The translations under genes were made by a program, and so were the position numbers. From Suillus spraguei (taxonomy: Eukaryota; Basidiomycota; Agaricomycetes; Boletales; Suillaceae), in contig JABCPU010000153.1 in assembly GCA_016800925.1 (NCBI GenBank), positions 62,001 through 126,000 on the forward strand: DNA of 64,000 nt, in the 5' to 3' direction. Under the pieces are notes generated by a model. That model was not told the DNA's origin. It worked only from the letters and a program-made list of their open reading frames with translations, and ran no database searches. Shown one piece after another: positions 57,247 through 64,000 of the stretch. The number at the start of each line of letters is the position of its first letter. The first letter of the stretch is position 1.

Positions 57247-59048
57247 ATGCAGCCTCAGACCACGGTCATATTGGATAATGGTGCCTCTTCAATCAAGGCT
57301 GGTTTAGCCAGAGGAACTGAGGGAGATGATGACTACCAACCCAAGTAAGAGTGTCTGCTTTTGAGAACGACTTGATACTAGAGGAGACTCGAGATTGGTC
57401 CCAAATGCCATCGTACGCTCAAAAGGTGATAAAGCAACGTATTTTGGCCATCAGTTGGAACGATGTCGAGATTATTCTGCTCTTCATTACCGTCTACCTT
57501 TTGAGAAGGTTCGTGATCAAAATGTCTTTCTTCTATACAAATTCGTCATTATCTGTGGAAGCGCTGCAGGGTTATCTGGTGGACTGGGATGCACAAAAAG
57601 CTGTTTGGGACGGCGTGTTCTCCTCCGAGGTTCTGAATGTGCGTCCCTCCCGTGGTTCTGGCTGGATGAACACTGACTTGGCACCCAGGTGGACACCGCC
57701 GAGTCCTCATTGCTTATCACAGAACCATACTTCAATCTACCAAATATCCAAGATGTTTACGACCAGTTTGTCTTCGAGGAATACGAGTTTCATTCCTATC
57801 ATAGATGTACACGTAAGTGGCATCATTCCGACCCTGTTCGCATCTCTTAGCTTTTTTTTAGCGGCTGCAACAATCCCGTTTGGTCATCTCTTTCAAGCGG
57901 GCGGACCGTCACCGCCCGAGTGCCTTGTTGTCGTTGACTCGGGGTTCAGTTTCTCGCATGTAGTACCCATCATCAACAATCAAATACAATGGTATGCCGT
58001 GAAGAGGTAAGTTATATGAATTGACCAGAAGATAACGGCTTATATGGTTAGACTCGATGTAGGCGGCAAGTTACTGACTAACCAGCTTAAAGAACTTGTC
58101 TCATACCGCCAATGGAATATGATGGATGAAACTTACATCATGAACCATGCCAAGGAGACATGCTGTTATGTGTCCACAAGATTCTTCGAAGACTTGGAGA
58201 CCTGTCGGTAAGATCATATCCGTTTAGCGATGGCACAATTACCTAACCCCTGAAAGCTCGAATCCTAAAAAGAATAGCATAGTTCGGGAGTATGTACTGC
58301 CAAATTTCTCCATCAGTAGGCACGGTCGTGTCAAGCTTCCCAACGAGGAGTTATTGGCCACCGACCAGGTCCTTCACATGGAAAATGAGCGATTTACAAT
58401 TCCCGAGTTGTTATTCCGTCCCGATGACATCGGTCTGTTCCATTTACTCTATACTGAACCACCAAATGAACTACATCCTGTTAGGCTTAGAGCAATCGGG
58501 GTTGGCAGCAACCGTGGCTGCATCTATCTCGCTCCTCCCGGATGATCTGCGAGGCATGTTTTGGGCGAATATTGGTCTGATCGGTGGTAATACAAAGTTC
58601 CCAGGATTTTACGAGCGATTGTGAGACCCTTATGTCATGACATATCAAGTAATAACCACCCGCAGATCATCCGAATTGTTGTCACTCACCCCGGTCGAAT
58701 ATGAACTACAAATATATCGGTCAGAAGAGTGCGTCTGACATTCACCGATCATTTCTGTACCCGATGTGACGAAATATCAGCGCCATAACTGAAGCTTATC
58801 GCTCCGCAGTCGCTTTTGCGAATGACCCTGCGTTCTCCACCCACGTTGTCACAAGGGATGAGTATCTTGAAGTCGGTAGCAATGCCTCACGAAGAAAATT
58901 CCCTGGATGGCAGTCATCGTCTATACCTGGGGACGCCGAGATTAGCAAAATCACTCAGGAGTCAACGATGGAAGATCGAAGCCAGCCTAGCCGCAAGCCC
59001 AGCCGTCAACGAATGCGCACGACTACTGCACCTGGCCGCCGCAGATAG
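57247..59048 (+). CDS. ARP6: Actin-related protein 6 (SWR1 complex subunit)
   Basis: ARP6 is a nuclear actin-related protein of the SWR1 remodeller, which exchanges H2A for H2A.Z. Start [21 protein letters not shown] is the actin-fold N-terminus. Later exons give [105 protein letters not shown] and [22 protein letters not shown]. The protein ends after [17 protein letters not shown], the family's C-terminal signature, with a Ser/Arg-rich extension to TAG 59046. Around 58430-58490 an apparent frame change is simply an intron (GTCTGT..GTTAG) joining RPDDIG to LEQSGLAAT. About ten introns; gene intact. Confidence 0.94.
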
Positions 59049-59466
59049 TGACATAAACACTTATGGTATTTGTGGGTCGACTACAATCACATACTATATA
59101 TTTACACTGAATCCTTTGCGCCTTCGTCAGCGGGCATTGATGTCAACTTTTCATATCTTTTGATTTACATATCAACCATAGTATCCATATACATGTAACA
59201 AATAACTTCCAATCGCCGATTCAAGCTATGTCTTCCATTCCTTGTCAAGAGCACTGGATTCGTGATCTCTTGGCATGCATCCTGCGATGATACTAAAAAT
59301 CACATAGTCAGAACCAGGAACAGATCAACATGACAGTGCTGAACAAATCACCTTTCAAGAGAGTCAACATCTTCAAGGAAACACGAAGGTTCCCTTATGT
59401 CTGGATGGTTCCTAATGTCAAACCAGATTTCAGCTGGCAAAGCGAAAGGCGCCACGGAAAGCCTTG

Positions 59467-60147
59467 CTAGGCAGCTTTGGCTTCGTCGTCCAATGGTGCA
59501 TCGAGAGATTCCAGTTGACCATAATCCTTTCCCGCCTTATCCTCGAAGTGTTCGAAATCTTCGTTACGAAGTTCGAATACCAGCGCCGATGGGTTTGTCT
59601 GGCAAACGCGAAGGCGAACCCCGAGTGTCGTCCACTGTTTGTGGTCGATCCACGGGAACAAGATGCTCGTGTGGAGCGCAGAACTGTCTGCAGGTACGGT
59701 GTTGCCGACAGGAAATATGGGCATGAAATGATTTGCAACCATTGAGTGCTGGGGCGTGTATTTGGAGACAAAGTGGACGATCACGTCTTCGACCGTGCTA
59801 CCATCGTCTTCATTCCATCGCGCGAATACTGACGTTACAAGCCCGAGATAACGTCCAGGAATGTACTGACAGATTTTACGATAGTCGTCAGAGTCTTCTG
59901 GATATTCGTGCGCGAGGTCCGCTGTTGACAACGCAAAGACGACGAACGTCCCTGGGCGTATTTTTGCGCTCGTTCGGCTTTGTAGAGGCGTGAAAATGTC
60001 GAAAGATGCTGTAAGTGCATCCGCTGATTGGCTGTTGTACCGCTGTTCAGGGTAAAAACCCTCGAATGTCGTGTAGGCATCAGTGCTAGACGGTATCCAG
60101 CAGGTGTTCGAAAGAGACAGTGGCGATGAAGATTCGAGAGGTGACAT
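59467..60147 (-). CDS. Unknown 226-residue protein
   Basis: A single open exon from ATG 60147 to the stop at 59467. No domain is recognised and no signal peptide or membrane span is visible. The composition is that of a real globular protein: segments such as IRPGTFVVFALSTADLAHEY, YIPGRYLGLVTSVFARWNED and HTSILFPWIDHKQWTTLG, and an acidic C-terminal end (ESLDAPLDDEAKAA). The coding strand is chosen by length and balanced composition; overlapping frames on the other strand look like shadows. It is convergent with ARP6. Confidence 0.6.
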   Translation of the reverse strand: MSPLESSSPLSLSNTCWIPSSTDAYTTFEGFYPEQRYNSQSADALTASFDIFTPLQSRTSAKIRPGTFVVFALSTADLAHEYPEDSDDYRKICQYIPGRYLGLVTSVFARWNEDDGSTVEDVIVHFVSKYTPQHSMVANHFMPIFPVGNTVPADSSALHTSILFPWIDHKQWTTLGVRLRVCQTNPSALVFELRNEDFEHFEDKAGKDYGQLESLDAPLDDEAKAA

Positions 60148-63100
60148 GTTGATGAGTAGATGCTGACGGTTAGTCTGATACACTTTACAGTGCTACCGCT
60201 CTAATTTATATAGGTTTCGGAGGTCAAAGTGTTGTGGAAGACAGGTTGTGGCATGGCTGACACTTACGCCGATGTTGTGGCCCAAGCATTGTGACAAGAT
60301 CTGAACAATAGCGCGAATACCTATTGATGTTTTGTAAGCATGTTCCACTTTGTGGTTGACCTTTTGTTTGATGGATTAAGGGCCACAGCTGATTGGTGAG
60401 CATCTCTACTCCGTATAAGCATTTCGACACTTGAGTATCACAGAGTGCGAATTTTTCTATTTCCACTGTTCTATATGTTCCCAAGTTTGTTGACGCTCCG
60501 TTGGGTCCATGAGTCTGGGCGTACCGTGTTGGCTCACTGATGATAGCAGCATTCCTATAACCCACACCGTTCTACAATGACCGCAGTATATTATTAGTCT
60601 TGTCAGGGGGCAAGATAACGAGGGGGGGCGTGCTATTTCATTCTGTTCGCATCTTTGTAATCTCCACTCGCAGGTATCTCGGCTCACGCACCAAGAAAAT
60701 GAAATCAGTACCTTTCCCTCGTGTTACCGAAGGACTGCGCATGATCAATGATCATTATGGCCTCGGCCCCTCTAGTAGTTCGTCAGATACCCGGATTTCC
60801 TGGATCACGGTAGATCTGAATTCATTAAACGCCATGGAGACCGCTAACTATTTCAATTACGTGCGCGTCTGGCGTTCGATAGTGACATAAAGCTATGGAA
60901 TGTTCTTCCAATAACAAGGTATCATGGTGCCCACGCCTGACTGGTTTGCCGAACCACAGGCATGTTTTTGTGGATCTACGCCTTTCTTCGGATTCGGATT
61001 TCGAGAATGTTTCAATGTGCGAACTAGCCGTTGATTTTTATCTGAAGGTTTGCGCTCATCAATCGATGTCGTAGTCCATATTATGCTTATCATGTCCCTC
61101 ATGAGTAACATCTTCAAATTGTCAACGTTCCCGTTCCATCAACTTGCCGGTTCATACTCACAAATACTAGACCTACGAAAGAAGGAATATCACGTTCCTT
61201 GTAACGTTATAACAAAGACTCAACGTGACGAATCTACGACTCCATTCCGTATGAATAATCAACGCCCACTGCCGTCAAAAGCAGGCTGGCAACGTTCCAG
61301 CCAGAGGCTGCTTATGCACGTTTATGTTATTACATGTGTACTTATTGCTTTGATCTTGTCTTTCACATAACCCGAACATAGCGAATCGATTTACATAAAA
61401 TGTCTGTGAGACTCGGACAGCTCGTTAGTCCTAGTAAGATCCTCATCTGCTGAGGTGCATTTAGTGCGAGCCATACTGTCGGATAGACCGAAATTTGCAG
61501 TACCCTGTTTACCTTTTGTTTTTTTAAAAATTCCGTTCTACCAATGTATCCACTTATTTTCTAGTAAGATCTTCATCTGCCGTGAGGTCCATTACTAGCC
61601 GTGCTGGCGCCGTTGCTTTTGACAATTTCGGATCTACCTCTTAGGGATGGGCCATGTGCAGACAGCATACGCAGCAAAATCTACGTGCCCCATTCAATTA
61701 GTCGACTAGTCTCGTTTATTATCATTTTCGGGTTTCGTCTCATGTACATAGACGTACATAATATGATGCATTATACGTACTAATTATGTATGTCTTCGTT
61801 CATGCATTAGAATAATCACGCATCCACAATATTGGGCTTGTGACCTATGCTATTGGGGTGAAGAGCAGCAGGAGCCAGCCAGAGCTCCCTCTCATTGGTA
61901 CATTAGCTGGGACAATAGTGTAAGTATTTGTGTGCACCGCGGACATGCTGCCCGCGACCTTGTAGATCTGCGCCTAGTATATTTCATACACGCACAATGT
62001 GCAAGAGCTGGGGAAGATAGATAGTACGTGAACGACCCTGGCAGTTACGATGCCCGGCAGCCTGTGTGTGCAAGTGCATGAGATTAGCGCCATCAAATCA
62101 TTGGTGTCCTATCATGTCTTACAAGATGGTCCTCGGACAGAGGTAACTTCAGGATCTTATTACAGAGCAAGAGGAAGAAAAATTTGTAGACACACATGGT
62201 ACTTGATGCTTCAGACGAGACAGCGTGGAGGATAATGTAGTAGACATTTTACATAAGAAAGTACTAGTGGCCGTGATCTTTTTGGATGGCTTGCAATTGA
62301 TGCTGCACAGAGCTGATCGTTAATCGATCTGATGAGCAAGAACTTGCGAATGGGACCTGGAAGTGTTGAAGCGTACTACTACTTTTCGAAGTTCCCGCGC
62401 ACCAGAATTTGGAAATATGTGATCAGCGGCGACGGTGCTCAGCCTCGCAGCGCTTTGCTGCACATATAGATCTGAACATGCTAGATATTATTGAACATTG
62501 AATAATTGAATATTAAATAGTGATAGCCCATTAATGACAAGCATTCAGGTTCAAGTTGCGCACCTCAGTTATAGTACACAATCGCCGCGTATGTTGGTAG
62601 AGTCCGACTCCGACTGCTTCAGCTTCAACATGTTACATGTGGCAGACTACAGTCTGGCTATAAGTAGGGCACCCCAGTCTTCCTATATATCCGTATCATC
62701 TTAGAAACACCATTGTCAGTCGAACGAGAGAAAAATTCGCCCCAGATATGAAAACTTTCAGATGCCACAGAGCCTTACTAGCGGTTTCATGCCAGCGTCT
62801 GACATCGCTCATCAGAACCAGAAATCGATTGATTAACAACGCAATGTTGAAAGCAAGCAGACGGGTCATATACTGTCTATGTCTACCACTCTAGTCTCGA
62901 CTCACTTCCTAACTACCTGTCCTTACCGAGTATGCCCCTCAAGAAATATGGGATCGATCTTTCCCTACTATCATCAAACCCAAGGATCCACCTGCCTCTG
63001 CCAAGTTCCCAGTATTGCCGATTTAAAACCACAACGCTTTTTCATGGTTTGTCGCGCTTTCGGAATAGAGACATCCCTTTCACTACATTCGCTAGCAACC

Positions 63101-64000
63101 CTAGGTGAATTTGTAGGATCGTGATTCGTGATTCATGACAATTATAATGACCTACATAGATATATATAATATATCTCGAGGTGAGCTAACTTGGGTGGCT
63201 ACCTGTTGTCTTCAGTGCCATGTTCTTGATGTTCTGCAGAGGAAGGTGCTGTGCTATTGCATCGCCCATCTGGCATGCTTCGCCAGAAGTGAACTAGCCT
63301 CAGGCGAGAACAGATAGGTGGCCTACCTGTCACTGAGTGCGTATCACATTCAATGCTTTGCCTGGCGTTTCCCATTCAGTTTGTGCAAACACAAAAAACA
63401 CGTGTAAGACAACTTCTAACATGAGGCGATCCTCAGGTAATAAGGGAAATCAATAGGTCAGATATCTGGGATATCCCACTTGTGTGCTGTACACCTCCGA
63501 CTCGGAGTCCAGAACACCTCATGGTGCGCACGCATTTCATTAACACTGCCTGCTTCTGATAAGTACGTCAATGATCCCGACGCTAAGCGAGAAGTGGGAT
63601 AGTTCGTGATGCTTTGTAAATGCCGTCCTTAATATAATGAGAATACGTTTATCGGCACGTGCCTCTCCTCCCCAGCTTCATGATGAGATCACTACCACCT
63701 TGGCTGACGGTCTGGCCTGAGATGTTTGGAAACCAAAGCCGCGGCTTTCAGGTCAAACGGGGCAGGTAAACTCTACTTCTGAGATCGAGCAGGTAGTTTC
63801 GCGCCAGCTGACACTCTTCGCATTTACTCGATATGTGGCATTCCGTCTCGGTAAGCTTTTCCTTCACTGTATTTGCCATTTCTTTTTGCTCATTCGTGAA
63901 CTAATCGGGTTTCTTGACCTGATCTTTTTGCCTACCGTGGTCAATAGACGGTCGACCATGGTCGTTCACACTCTCGCTTCTTTCGTTCACTGCTCAAAAG
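60148..64000. other. 3.9-kb right-hand tract without a supported gene
   Basis: Only short frames without motifs on either strand; a 96-codon frame at 60600-60890 has no recognised content. It holds an imperfect direct repeat (61431 and 61561) and AT-rich patches. The last few hundred bases (63840 onward) have alternating pyrimidine-rich text and a GTAAGC-type donor near 63851 that could be the start of a gene continuing beyond the window. Confidence 0.35.
61431..61606 (+). repeat. Imperfect direct repeat pair, about 48 bases each
   Basis: CTAGTAAGATCCTCATCTGC at 61431 recurs as CTAGTAAGATCTTCATCTGC at 61561, and similarity continues for about 28 more bases with small changes (GAGGTGCATTTAG versus GAGGTCCATTACTAG). 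The copies are 130 bases apart. Could be a remnant of a small duplicated element. Confidence 0.65.

Noticed and set aside
58430..58500. Apparent frameshift in ARP6 between RPDDIG and LEQSGL
   Set aside because: A standard intron (GTCTGT to GTTAG) joins the two parts in frame, so no base is missing.
60600..60890. 96-codon plus-strand frame
   Set aside because: No conserved text, and it lies in the gene-empty right-hand tract.

Overview
The window reads as nuclear DNA of a filamentous Basidiomycete, most likely an Agaricomycete. Genes are split by many introns of about 45-60 bases with GT..AG ends. Protein families fit that group: DUF6699 proteins, NACHT NTPases, a fungal IRG-like GTPase, polysaccharide lyase 14, and Zn2Cys6 factors of basidiomycete type. 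I cannot name genus or species from sequence alone.

Layout. 1-5.0 kb: a polysaccharide lyase 14 gene leaving the left edge (-), then a HUL5/UBE3C-type HECT ubiquitin ligase (+). 5.1-10.6 kb: class II DAHP synthase (-), an isoprenylcysteine methyltransferase (+) and a small membrane protein with a cysteine-rich exterior (+). 11.1-14.3 kb: splicing factor PRP6 (+). 15.9-19.0 kb: an intronless IRG-like GTPase (-) and an unknown single-pass membrane protein (+). 19.9-25.6 kb: K+/H+ antiporter KHA1 (+) convergent with snoRNP protein NOP56 (-). 25.8-36.7 kb is an accessory block: DUF6699 protein, small Zn2Cys6 protein, NACHT NTPase running in frame into a second Zn2Cys6 domain, an opposing NACHT NTPase, and a second DUF6699 copy. 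42.2-49.3 kb: transaldolase (+), a double-RING protein (-) and phosphatidylserine synthase (-). 54.1-60.1 kb: Zn2Cys6 factor (+), TANGO2-like protein (-), ARP6 (+) and an unknown 226-residue protein (-). Three long tracts (about 36.7-42.2, 49.3-54.1 and 60.2-64.0 kb) hold no gene I can support.

The housekeeping genes (protein turnover, aromatic synthesis, splicing, ion balance, rRNA modification, pentose phosphate pathway, phospholipid synthesis, chromatin remodelling) are functionally unrelated neighbours, as is normal in a fungus. The unusual part is the NACHT/Zn2Cys6/DUF6699 block: a STAND NTPase of the fungal NLR-like type whose reading frame continues into a zinc-cluster DNA-binding domain, with another small zinc-cluster gene just upstream and a paired NACHT gene just downstream.

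In several conserved genes the reading frame slips by exactly one base at a single point and then continues perfectly. All such slips have the sign of a missing base. I read them as probable one-base sequence errors and annotate the genes as intact.
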